A stretch of DNA of 5,325 bases, from positions 1-5,325 of the forward strand of contig JASLXI010000083.1 in the NCBI GenBank assembly GCA_030740415.1. Direction: 5' to 3'. This DNA comes from Dehalococcoidia bacterium. GTDB taxonomy: Bacteria > Chloroflexota > Dehalococcoidia > UBA2985. Positions 1 through 5,325 of the stretch are shown piece after piece (position 1 is the stretch's first letter; each line of letters opens with the position of its first letter). The notes under the pieces are model-generated. The model saw only the letters and a program-made list of their open reading frames with translations. It ran no database searches and had not been told where the DNA came from. Made by a program: the position numbers and the translations under genes.

Positions 1-1063
1 CATCACGGCGTCCATTATTATGCAGCTCATGGTACCGGTGTTCCCACAGCTCAAGGAGTTGAGCAAAGAGGGAGAGGTGGGACGCCAGAGGATAAACCAG
101 CTGACCCACTATCTCATGGTGCCCATTGCTGCCCTCCAGGGATTTGGCCAGCTGACTTTGCTTCAACAGGGAGGGGCCATCGGCGGAATAGGGGCGTCCG
201 GCGGAAACTTGTTGCCCACGCTAGCGATCATAATCACCATGGTGGCCGGGTCCGTTTTCCTGGTGTGGATAGGGGAGTTGATAACGGAGAAGGGTATAGG
301 AAATGGTATATCCATCATAATATTCGCAGGGATAGTGGCTACTTTACCTCAGATAATAGGCCAGGGGTTTCTGGAGAGAGACAACGCCGCCGGTCTGCTG
401 CTGCTGATAGGTATTGGGGCGCTAGTGGTGTACCTGATAGTGATGTTTACGGAAGCAGAGCGGCGAATACCAGTCCAGTATGGCCGGGCCGTTTTTCGCG
501 GCGGGCGGATGTACCGGCAAGGCGGTGCTACCCATCTTCCCATAAAGGTGAACTCGGCGGGAATGATACCCCTAATCTTCGCCTTCTCAATCATGATCTT
601 CCCGGGCGTGGTAGCCAGCTACTTTACCGATCCGACCAGCACCTCCTTCCTGAGCCAGGCGGCGGACTTCATCCAGCGCCTATTCGATCCCACCAAGTTC
701 TTCTATTACTTCTTCAGTTTTTTTCTAGTGGTGGCCTTCACCTTCTTCTACGCCCTAATTGTGTTTAGGCAGCAGAATTTGGCCGAGAGCCTCCAGCGAA
801 ACGGGGGCTTCATCCCCGGCATACGGCCCGGGCGCTCCACAGACGAGTACCTGAACCGTATCATTGTGCGAGTGACCTGGGGCGGCGCCCTGTTCCTGGG
901 CCTTGTGGCCGTGATACCCTACATCGCTACTACGGCAACGGATGTCCGTGCCCTTCAGCTTCCTTCCATCAGCTTGCTTATCATGGTGGGAGTAGCTTTG
1001 GACACCATGAGGCAGTTGGAGGCCCAGCTCCTCATGAGAAATTACGAAGGATTTATTCGATAG
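1..1063 (+). CDS. secY: Protein translocase channel subunit SecY, 5'-truncated by the window edge
   Basis: SecY forms the protein-conducting channel of the Sec translocon in the cytoplasmic membrane, working with SecE, SecG, SecA and the ribosome. The reading frame is open from base 2, which gives 353 visible residues; roughly 80 N-terminal residues (TM1, the plug and most of TM2) lie upstream. The opening ITASIIMQL is the conserved end of TM2. Eight further hydrophobic segments follow, at about visible residues 36-55, 74-94, 101-119, 129-149, 185-208, 233-255, 293-312 and 320-336 (TM3-TM10). The TM4-TM5 signature GELITEKGIGNGISIII is intact. The cytosolic loop with RRIPVQYGR and HLPIKVN (C5) and the loop with NGGFIPGIRPG (C6), which dock SecA and the ribosome, are both present. 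The protein ends in the usual EAQLLMRNYEGFIR. The TM3-TM4 loop is glycine-rich (GGAIGGIGASGGN). The stop is 10 bases before adk, so the two genes are probably co-transcribed. Family identity is certain. Confidence 0.98.
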   Translation, partial: ITASIIMQLMVPVFPQLKELSKEGEVGRQRINQLTHYLMVPIAALQGFGQLTLLQQGGAIGGIGASGGNLLPTLAIIITMVAGSVFLVWIGELITEKGIGNGISIIIFAGIVATLPQIIGQGFLERDNAAGLLLLIGIGALVVYLIVMFTEAERRIPVQYGRAVFRGGRMYRQGGATHLPIKVNSAGMIPLIFAFSIMIFPGVVASYFTDPTSTSFLSQAADFIQRLFDPTKFFYYFFSFFLVVAFTFFYALIVFRQQNLAESLQRNGGFIPGIRPGRSTDEYLNRIIVRVTWGGALFLGLVAVIPYIATTATDVRALQLPSISLLIMVGVALDTMRQLEAQLLMRNYEGFIR

Positions 1064-1073
1064 GAAGAGAACT

Positions 1074-1715
1074 GTGCATATTATTCTTCTCGGTCCTCCA
1101 GGGGCAGGAAAGGGCACTCAGGCTAAGAGCATGTCTGAGTCTCTGGGTATTGTTCACATCTCTTCTGGGGACCTGCTGCGGGACCACCAGGGGCGAGGCA
1201 CCGAACTGGGGAATACGGCTCGCTCCTACATGCAACAGGGACTACTTGTGCCCGACGAGTTGATTATTGGAATGATTGAGGAACGCATTAGGCTTCCAGA
1301 TGCCCAGGTGGGCTATGTGCTGGACGGCTTTCCCCGTACCGTAGAACAAGCCCAGGCCCTGGAAAAGGCTCTTGAAGATCAGGGCGAGGCTATCGATCTG
1401 GTGGCGAACATCAGTGTCTCTGAAGAGGAACTAGTGCTGCGGTTGGGAGGTAGATGGATATGCAGGCAGTGCCAGAGGCCGTACCACGAGGTGAACTCTG
1501 CCCCACGGAAGCAGGGCGTATGCGATGATTGCGGCGGGGATTTGTATCAGAGAGAGGATGACGTTCCAGAGGCAGTGAGTCGACGAATTAAGGTGTTCGC
1601 AGAGCAGACTGCTCCCTTGATACGGTATTACAGGGAGAAAGGAAACCTGGTGGACGTGGATGGTGAGGGAAGCATTGAAGCGGTGAGAGAGTCGCTTCTC
1701 AGTGCTGTGGCGTAA
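1074..1715 (+). CDS. adk: Adenylate kinase, zinc-LID type, GTG start
   Basis: Adenylate kinase catalyses the reversible reaction ATP + AMP = 2 ADP in the cytoplasm and is needed for nucleotide balance. The 213-residue protein has the usual long-form length. The P-loop GPPGAGKGT is at residues 7-15, the AMP-binding segment SSGDLLR at 30-36, and DGFPRT at 84-89. The catalytic arginine set is visible as R36, R88, R123, R160 and R171. The LID domain carries C130-x2-C133 and C150-x2-C153, the four-cysteine zinc site known from Gram-positive and many thermophilic enzymes; it replaces the hydrogen-bond network of the E. coli LID. Translation starts at GTG 1074, since MHIILLGPPG is the normal N-terminus and no in-frame ATG lies nearby. 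A purine-rich site (AGGAAGAG, 1062-1069) overlaps the secY stop, so translation may be coupled to secY. The gene sits in its common place between secY and map. Confidence 0.98.
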   Translation: MHIILLGPPGAGKGTQAKSMSESLGIVHISSGDLLRDHQGRGTELGNTARSYMQQGLLVPDELIIGMIEERIRLPDAQVGYVLDGFPRTVEQAQALEKALEDQGEAIDLVANISVSEEELVLRLGGRWICRQCQRPYHEVNSAPRKQGVCDDCGGDLYQREDDVPEAVSRRIKVFAEQTAPLIRYYREKGNLVDVDGEGSIEAVRESLLSAVA

Positions 1716-1730
1716 GGTAGAAGGATAGAG

Positions 1731-2522
1731 ATGGAAAAAGATGCACTCTTCACGGGTGTGGCAACCAGGGAACGGGGTATCACCCTGAAATCCCCCAGAG
1801 AGATCGAGTACATGCGCCAGGCCGGAAAGGTGGTTGCGCAGACTATCGCTGCCCTCGTGGAGGCCATAAGGCCGGGCATGAAGACCGCCGACCTGGACGA
1901 CATTGCTGTCCAGGAGATTCAGGGGTTGGGTGCAAAGCCCTCCTTTAAGGGTTATCTGGGTTTTCCCCGTACTATCTGTGTCTCCGTCAACGACGAAATT
2001 GTCCACGGGATTCCCGGGGACAAGGTTATTCGGGATGGAGACCTGGTGAGCCTGGATGTGGGAGCCGTAGTGGAGGGCTTTCATGGGGATTCTGCTGTGA
2101 CAGTAGGAGTAGGAGAAGTTTCGCCTGAGGTCACAGAGCTCATAGGTGTGACCAGGGAAGCACTGGAAAGAGGAATCACAGCAGCCACCCACGGCTCTCG
2201 GGTGGGAGATATAGGATGGGCCGTTCAGTCCTTCGTGGAGGAGAGGGGTTACTCCGTGGTGCGGGAGTACGTGGGACATGGAATTGGTAGGGCTCTTCAT
2301 GAGGAACCCCAGGTGCCCAATTATGGCGCTCCTGGCTCTGGGACTATGCTGAGGAAGGGCATGGTGATCGCCATAGAGCCAATGGTGAATATCGGGGGTT
2401 GGCAGACCCGGGCCTTGGATGACCATTGGACCGTAGTGACGGAGGATGGGACTCTTTCAGCCCACTTCGAAAACACTCTACTCATCACGGAGGGCAATGC
2501 GGAGGTGCTGACTCGGTTATAA
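1731..2522 (+). CDS. map: Methionine aminopeptidase, type I
   Basis: This metalloenzyme removes the initiator methionine from new proteins when the second residue is small, acting at the ribosome exit after deformylation. All five metal ligands of the family are visible: D109, D120, H183, E216 and E247. The catalytic histidines H92 and H190 are also present. The type I signature YVGHGIGRALHEEPQVPNY spans residues 180-198. At 263 residues the protein is slightly longer than the usual 248-255, because about 17 residues precede the typical first conserved segment ITLKSPREIE. The start at ATG 1731 is favoured because AAGGA (1721-1725) sits at a proper distance. The only other candidate, an in-frame GTG at 1758, has no Shine-Dalgarno site and would trim just nine residues. 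No N-terminal zinc-finger or SH3-binding extension is present, so this is the simple bacterial form. It lies 15 bases after adk, and its stop TAA shares a base with a downstream ATG (see 2522). Confidence 0.98.
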   Translation: MEKDALFTGVATRERGITLKSPREIEYMRQAGKVVAQTIAALVEAIRPGMKTADLDDIAVQEIQGLGAKPSFKGYLGFPRTICVSVNDEIVHGIPGDKVIRDGDLVSLDVGAVVEGFHGDSAVTVGVGEVSPEVTELIGVTREALERGITAATHGSRVGDIGWAVQSFVEERGYSVVREYVGHGIGRALHEEPQVPNYGAPGSGTMLRKGMVIAIEPMVNIGGWQTRALDDHWTVVTEDGTLSAHFENTLLITEGNAEVLTRL

Positions 2523-2523
2523 T
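2518..2523 (+). promoter_or_regulatory. Possible internal -10 element (TATAAT) at the map stop codon
   Basis: A perfect consensus TATAAT covers the last codons of map, placed so that a transcript would begin near 2530 and leave a leader of about 30 bases before infA. No recognisable -35 hexamer lies 15-18 bases upstream (around 2494-2502, in the map coding sequence), and there is no extended -10 TG. Internal promoters before infA are plausible in long ribosomal operons, but this hexamer alone can occur by chance, especially over a TAA stop. I infer only a weak candidate. Confidence 0.25.
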
Positions 2524-2566
2524 GAGTTTGGAAATTTGGAAGCGGACTCCTAAAGCCAATGCCTAA
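2522..2566 (+). other. 14-codon open frame bridging map and infA (possible leader or coupling peptide)
   Basis: An ATG at 2522 overlaps the map stop by one base (TAATG) and opens a frame of 14 codons, [14 protein letters not shown], that stops with TAA at 2564-2566, just inside infA in another frame. The geometry would let ribosomes leaving map re-initiate and then terminate over the infA start, which has only a weak Shine-Dalgarno of its own. The nearest strong site, GGAGG at 2501-2505, is 16 bases before the ATG, too far for normal initiation. I do not recognise the peptide, and chance occurrence is quite possible. Confidence 0.2.
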
Positions 2567-2777
2567 GAAACCAGGACTAGAGGTAGAAGGAACGGTGGCG
2601 CAGTCTTTACCCAATGCTATGTTTTGGGTAGACTTGGCGAATGGTCATAGGATACTCGCCCATGCCTCTGGCAAGATAAGGGTGCATTTTATCCGCGTGT
2701 TACCAGGAGACAGGGTTTTAGTTGAACTTTCGCCGTACGATCTGACCAGAGGCCGGATAACGTACCGCTTCAAATAA
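2559..2777 (+). CDS. infA: Translation initiation factor IF-1
   Basis: IF-1 binds the A site of the 30S subunit and, with IF-2 and IF-3, helps select the initiator tRNA. The 72-residue length is exactly that of the family. The single OB-fold (S1-like) domain is seen in the conserved blocks [20 protein letters not shown] (7-26), [14 protein letters not shown] (28-41), and [21 protein letters not shown] ending in TYRFK at the C-terminus. The usual N-terminal KE is replaced by [10 protein letters not shown]. The start ATG 2559 is the only one that gives the family N-terminus, although the upstream purine site is weak: GGA at 2544-2546 is 12 bases away. Its translation may therefore depend on ribosomes arriving from upstream. 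The gap to map is 36 bases, the second longest here. The next gene, rpmJ, begins 10 bases after its stop, the standard infA-rpmJ pair of bacterial alpha operons. Confidence 0.98.
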   Translation: MPKKPGLEVEGTVAQSLPNAMFWVDLANGHRILAHASGKIRVHFIRVLPGDRVLVELSPYDLTRGRITYRFK

Positions 2778-2787
2778 CGGAGGAGTC

Positions 2788-2901
2788 ATGAAGGTTCAGG
2801 CCTCAGTAAAATCAAGATGTGAAAAATGCAAGGTGATCCGACGGAATAGAACGGTGAGGGTCCTCTGCGAGAATCCCAAACACCGCCAGAGACAGGGGTA
2901 G
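2788..2901 (+). CDS. rpmJ: Large-subunit ribosomal protein L36 (zinc form)
   Basis: This 37-residue protein is the smallest component of the 50S subunit; it contacts 23S rRNA through a zinc ribbon. The translation begins [20 protein letters not shown] and ends [11 protein letters not shown], the classic 37-residue L36. Zinc ligands C11, C14, C27 and H32 are all in place, so this is the zinc-containing (C+) version, not the cysteine-free paralogue made under zinc limitation in some bacteria. A strong Shine-Dalgarno, GGAGGAG at 2779-2785, sits right after the infA stop, with only two bases between it and the ATG core, and fixes the start. rpsM begins 16 bases downstream. The gene is easily missed by length-based ORF calling. 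Confidence 0.97.
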   Translation: MKVQASVKSRCEKCKVIRRNRTVRVLCENPKHRQRQG

Positions 2902-2917
2902 AATATGAGGACAGGAC

Positions 2918-3301
2918 ATGGCTAGAGTTGCAGGCATAGATATACCCGACGGGCAGCGTCTGGATTATTCCTTGCGCCGCATATACGGCATTGGCCCTAT
3001 TATCTCCCAAGCCGTGGTCACGAAAGCGGGCGTAGAGGGCAATCCGAGGGTACGAGACCTGAGCGAAGACGACCTGGCTCGTATCCGGGAGGTCATAGAC
3101 CGAGAGTACGTTGTAGAGGGAGATTTGCGCAGAGAGGTAAACGGTAACATACGTAGGCTTATTGACATTGGTTCCTATCGTGGGCTGCGCCACCGACGTG
3201 GCCTACCCGCGAGGGGCCAGCGCACCAAGACCAACGCGAGAACCAAGCGGGGGGCACGCAAGACCGTGGCTGGACGTCGGCGCGCTGGAACTAGAAGGTA
3301 A
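2918..3301 (+). CDS. rpsM: Small-subunit ribosomal protein S13
   Basis: S13 sits in the head of the 30S subunit, binds 16S rRNA helices, forms bridges to the 50S subunit, and reaches the P-site tRNA with its basic tail. The 127-residue protein starts with the family N-terminus [10 protein letters not shown]. The helix-two-turn-helix region contains the conserved IYGIG (22-26), and the core has EGDLRREV (67-74) and [27 protein letters not shown] (77-103, given in parts: [27 protein letters not shown]). The C-terminal tail [18 protein letters not shown] is strongly basic and ends a little beyond the usual point, which accounts for the slightly long protein. The segment [14 protein letters not shown] is more divergent from the common GRSTSKKIL type. 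GAGG at 2907-2910 supports ATG 2918. The next gene, rpsK, starts 9 bases after the stop. Confidence 0.98.
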   Translation: MARVAGIDIPDGQRLDYSLRRIYGIGPIISQAVVTKAGVEGNPRVRDLSEDDLARIREVIDREYVVEGDLRREVNGNIRRLIDIGSYRGLRHRRGLPARGQRTKTNARTKRGARKTVAGRRRAGTRR

Positions 3302-3310
3302 GGAGAGGGT

Positions 3311-3703
3311 ATGACCACAAGACGAAGGCCAAGAGCCAGAAGGCGAGAGAGGAAGTTCGTCCCTCAGGGGAAAGTCTTTATTCAATCCACCTTCAACAAC
3401 ACCATAGTGAGTCTTACTGACCTCCAGGGTAACCTTCTGGCATGGGGCAGTTCCGGGACGGCCGGCTTCAAAGGATCCCGAAAGGGCACGGCCTTCTCGG
3501 CTCAAAGAGCCGCGGAAACCGCCGCCAGGAAAGCTATGGAGCATGGGTTGAGGCGGGTAGATGTATTCGTAAAGGGGCCGGGCTCTGGTCGCGAAGTTGC
3601 TATCCGCTCTCTTCAGGGGGCAGGACTCTACATCACTACTATAAGGGATATTACGCCGATACCTCATAACGGTTGTCGTCCTCCAAAGAGCAGACGGGTA
3701 TAA
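3311..3703 (+). CDS. rpsK: Small-subunit ribosomal protein S11
   Basis: S11 lies on the platform of the 30S subunit, binds 16S rRNA together with S6, S18 and S21-type partners, and contacts mRNA near the E site. The 130-residue length is normal. Conserved blocks in order: a basic N-terminal tail (residues 1-15), [21 protein letters not shown] (20-40, i.e. [12 protein letters not shown] core), [18 protein letters not shown] (52-69), [17 protein letters not shown] (86-102) and [18 protein letters not shown] at the end. The N120-G121 pair matches the Asn-Gly site that is converted to isoaspartate in E. coli S11; modification here is an inference. AGGAGAG (3301-3307) overlaps the rpsM stop and places the start at ATG 3311. 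After the stop comes an 84-base gap before rpsD, the longest in the window. Confidence 0.98.
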   Translation: MTTRRRPRARRRERKFVPQGKVFIQSTFNNTIVSLTDLQGNLLAWGSSGTAGFKGSRKGTAFSAQRAAETAARKAMEHGLRRVDVFVKGPGSGREVAIRSLQGAGLYITTIRDITPIPHNGCRPPKSRRV

Positions 3704-3787
3704 GAACGAGATAAGGCTCTCAAGTCGCGGAGTTAATAAGAGAAGTCCGTGACCATTGAGTGGTTAAGGAGTTCAGAGGGAGATAGT
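3704..3787 (+). promoter_or_regulatory. rpsK-rpsD intergenic leader with a small hairpin and two SD-like sites
   Basis: This 84-base stretch is five or more times longer than most other gaps here. It contains a possible six-pair stem, TGACCA (3750-3755) with TGGTTA (3761-3766), loop TTGAG, one G-U pair. Directly after it come AAGGAG (3766-3771) and then GAGGGAGA (3776-3783), only the second being at a normal distance from the rpsD ATG. GGAGTT occurs twice (3729-3734 and 3768-3773). S4 is a known translational autoregulator of alpha-type operons in E. coli and of its own gene in Bacillus, so an S4-responsive leader is conceivable. I cannot match the region to a known S4 site, and the stem is short, so the regulatory role is an inference. 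Confidence 0.3.
3776..3783 (+). promoter_or_regulatory. Shine-Dalgarno site that fixes the rpsD start
   Basis: GAGGGAGA lies four bases before ATG 3788 (core GAGGG about seven bases away), which is the expected distance. It supports the 208-residue S4 beginning MARYTDAVC over a 221-residue version from the in-frame GTG at 3749. Confidence 0.75.
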
Positions 3788-4414
3788 ATGGCCAGGTACA
3801 CAGATGCTGTTTGTAGGCTTTGCCGCCGCGCCGGCGAAAAGCTCTTTCTAAAGGGAGAGCGCTGCTATACACCAAGGTGCGCCGCGGAAAAGCGAAGGAA
3901 ACCTCCAGGAAGTCAACCTATGCGGAGGCGCCGCACTTCCGACTGGGGAACCCAGTTGAGGGAGAAGCAGAAGGCTCGCCAGATCTACGGTGTCCTTGAA
4001 AAACAATTCAGGAAGTATTTTGGCGAGGCCCAGCGTCGTCCAGGTATGACTGGCCTGTACCTGCTTCAGCTTCTAGAGGAGCGGTTGGATAATGTGGCAT
4101 ATCGTCTCAATTTTGCCGATTCCAGAAGTCAGGCCAGGCAGTTGGTTAGGCATGGCCACATTATGGTGAACGACCGAAAGGTCGATATCCCGTCGTATCG
4201 TGTCAAAGTAGACGATGTGGTGATTTGGAAGGAGTCCAGCAAAGAGTCTGGCATTTACGCCCAGATGGTAGAGGATATTCCCAGACGACCTCTACCTGCT
4301 TGGCTGAGCCTGGATACAGAGAAAATGGTGGGGCGAGTGCTCTCTCTCCCCGAGCCATCGGAAATAGACACAGGAATAGACGTGAGACTGGTGGTAGAGC
4401 ACTACTCCAGATAG
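3788..4414 (+). CDS. rpsD: Small-subunit ribosomal protein S4 (zinc form)
   Basis: S4 is a primary 16S rRNA-binding protein that nucleates 30S assembly; it also lines the mRNA entry channel and in several bacteria represses its own operon. The 208-residue protein begins MARYTDAVCRLCRRAGEKLF, close to the normal length of 200-209. The N-terminal domain carries C9, C12, C26 and C31, the four-cysteine zinc site seen in Thermus and Bacillus stearothermophilus type S4. The S4 RNA-binding domain covers about residues 97-160, with ERLDNVAYRLNFADSRSQAR and LVRHGHIMVNDRKVDIPSYR as its hallmark blocks. The C-terminus (PLPAWLSLD...) is also typical. ATG 3788 is chosen over GTG 3749 because the family N-terminus and a good Shine-Dalgarno coincide there; the 13 extra residues would match nothing in the family. 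rpoA starts 16 bases downstream. Confidence 0.97.
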   Translation: MARYTDAVCRLCRRAGEKLFLKGERCYTPRCAAEKRRKPPGSQPMRRRRTSDWGTQLREKQKARQIYGVLEKQFRKYFGEAQRRPGMTGLYLLQLLEERLDNVAYRLNFADSRSQARQLVRHGHIMVNDRKVDIPSYRVKVDDVVIWKESSKESGIYAQMVEDIPRRPLPAWLSLDTEKMVGRVLSLPEPSEIDTGIDVRLVVEHYSR

Positions 4415-4430
4415 CGGAGGGAGTACTTAT

Positions 4431-5325
4431 ATGGTTCAAATAGGAGTGGCAGAGGAAGAGGCTCCAAAACCAGAGATCCGGGTATTAGAGACCCAGGATA
4501 ACTACGGTAAATTCTCCGTGGGTCCGCTGGAACCGGGATATGGGATTACGCTGGGGAACCCCATGCGTAGGGTGCTCCTCACCTCGATTCCAGGGACTGC
4601 GGTGACTTGGGTCAAAATAGAGGGAGTTCTCCACGAATTCTCCACTATCGCCCACATGAAAGAGGACGTCGCCGAGTTCTTAATAAGTGTCAAGGCGATT
4701 CGTTTGAAGTCTCTAGCGGAGCGGCCCGGGAAACTACGCCTGGAAATAGCCAGAGAAGGGGCAGTGAGTGCGGGAGACATCAGCGTCTCCTCGGATTTTG
4801 AGATAGTCAATCCTGAGCTCCACCTGGCTTCAATGGAATCTGCGGATGGACAACTGTCGGTGGAGTTCAACGTGGAGCAAGGTAAAGGGTATGTGCCTGC
4901 AGGCCAAACCGAAGGCCTTCCCATAGGGGTTCTCCCCGTGGATGCCATTTTCAGCCCGGTGCGCAAGGTAAATTACGTTGTGGAGAGCACTCGTGTGGGG
5001 CAAATTACCAACTATGAGCGGCTGGTCATAGATGTGTGGACCGATGGCACAGTCAATCCCGTGGATGCTGTAAAAAAGGGCGCGGAACTCCTCCTGGAGC
5101 AGTTCTTTCTCTTCGCCAATGCAGACAAGGCAGGAGAAGGCACTGCCGAGAGGCCGTCGTTTACGGCGACCATTCCCATGGAACAGTACAACACTCCCAT
5201 AGAAAAGCTGAACCTTTCCTCCCGCACTCTTAACTGTCTCAAGCGGAGTAATATCAACAAAGTGGGACAGGTACTGGAGATAGAGAAGTCAGACTTTCTC
5301 AAGATCCGAAACTTCGGGACTAAGT
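4431..5325 (+). CDS. rpoA: DNA-directed RNA polymerase subunit alpha, 3'-truncated by the window edge
   Basis: Alpha dimerises to start RNA polymerase assembly, and its C-terminal domain touches UP elements and activators. The frame runs from ATG 4431 to the window end without a stop, 298 codons plus one base. The strong site GGAGGGAG (4416-4423) is seven bases before the ATG. The N-terminal domain (about residues 15-232) shows NYGKFSVGPLEPGYG, LGNPMRRVLL (41-50, with the assembly arginines R46-R47), VKIEGVLHEFSTI, GKGYVPAG and IFSPVRKVNY. A linker around 233-252 leads to the C-terminal domain, with YNTPIEKLNLSSRTLNCLK holding R265 and N268, which match the DNA-contacting R265 and N268 of E. 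coli, and then KIRNFGTK at the edge. About 15-40 residues are missing. The motif LGNALRR common in the family reads LGNPMRR here. As the last visible gene it would normally be followed by rplQ. Internal segments such as AHMKEDV resemble Chloroflexota alpha, by memory only. Confidence 0.97.
   Translation, partial: MVQIGVAEEEAPKPEIRVLETQDNYGKFSVGPLEPGYGITLGNPMRRVLLTSIPGTAVTWVKIEGVLHEFSTIAHMKEDVAEFLISVKAIRLKSLAERPGKLRLEIAREGAVSAGDISVSSDFEIVNPELHLASMESADGQLSVEFNVEQGKGYVPAGQTEGLPIGVLPVDAIFSPVRKVNYVVESTRVGQITNYERLVIDVWTDGTVNPVDAVKKGAELLLEQFFLFANADKAGEGTAERPSFTATIPMEQYNTPIEKLNLSSRTLNCLKRSNINKVGQVLEIEKSDFLKIRNFGTK

Noticed and set aside
170..208. Glycine-rich repeat-like stretch in secY
   Set aside because: It encodes the extracytoplasmic TM3-TM4 loop (GGAIGGIGASGGN). 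Flexible glycine-rich sequence here is common in SecY, and there is no true DNA repeat.
265..768. Plus-strand open frame of 167 codons inside secY
   Set aside because: It is a shifted frame of secY, whose own frame holds every conserved motif across the same stretch.
1431..2426. Long minus-strand open frame of 331 codons opposite adk and map
   Set aside because: It lies entirely against two highly conserved genes with all catalytic residues intact. Its translation is a His, Ser, Leu and Pro-rich mixture with no recognisable domain, and it bridges a gene boundary, as expected of an antisense shadow.
3162..3167. Perfect TTGACA (-35-like) hexamer inside rpsM
   Set aside because: The bases 16-18 downstream (around 3184-3191) are GC-rich and carry no -10-like hexamer, and the site encodes conserved S13 residues.
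3203..3667. Minus-strand open frame of 154 codons opposite rpsM and rpsK
   Set aside because: It is the antisense of basic, GC-rich ribosomal protein genes and shows no family resemblance.
3749..3787. GTG-initiated 13-residue extension of S4
   Set aside because: S4 proteins start at the MARYTDAVC-type N-terminus, which here has its own ATG and a good Shine-Dalgarno; the extension falls in the intergenic leader.
4502..4966. Minus-strand open frame of 154 codons opposite rpoA
   Set aside because: It is a shadow of the clear alpha-subunit frame that runs through to the window end.

Overview
The window is a continuous, single-strand stretch of a bacterial ribosomal-protein superoperon (distal spc part joined to the alpha part). 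All genes are on the + strand, in the order secY (5' end missing), adk, map, infA, rpmJ, rpsM, rpsK, rpsD, rpoA (3' end missing). Every gene is intact where it is fully inside the window. I saw no frameshift, mobile element, CRISPR array, rRNA or tRNA gene, and no convincing terminator.

The organism is a bacterium with moderate GC. The proteins look most like those of Chloroflexota, perhaps the Dehalococcoidia side of the phylum. This rests on remembered family patterns (the secY-adk-map-infA-rpmJ-rpsM-rpsK-rpsD-rpoA order, and RpoA segments such as VTWVKIEGV, AHMKEDV and GKGYVPAG), not on a search. Gram-positive or Thermus-like lineages share the gene order, so the assignment is tentative.

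Layout: 1-1063 is the SecY translocon channel from the end of TM2 to the C-terminus. 1074-1715 is adenylate kinase with a zinc LID and a GTG start. 1731-2522 is type I methionine aminopeptidase. 2559-2777 is IF-1. 2788-2901 is L36, a 37-codon gene. 2918-3301 is S13, 3311-3703 is S11 and 3788-4414 is S4. From 4431 to the window end is the RNA polymerase alpha subunit, broken off inside the C-terminal domain. Gaps between genes are 9-16 bases except map-infA (36 bases) and rpsK-rpsD (84 bases), and those two gaps hold the only non-coding structure worth looking at.

The genes serve growth-linked functions: membrane insertion and secretion (SecY), adenylate balance (Adk), removal of the initiator methionine (Map), translation initiation (IF-1), the small-subunit head, platform and body proteins (S13, S11, S4), a large-subunit zinc protein (L36) and transcription (alpha). 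Tight spacing and gene-by-gene Shine-Dalgarno sites indicate co-transcription. In characterised bacteria S4 represses this type of operon, so the long leader before rpsD is the natural place to look for such control. I found no undescribed system; this is a conserved housekeeping region with a few small regulatory curiosities.
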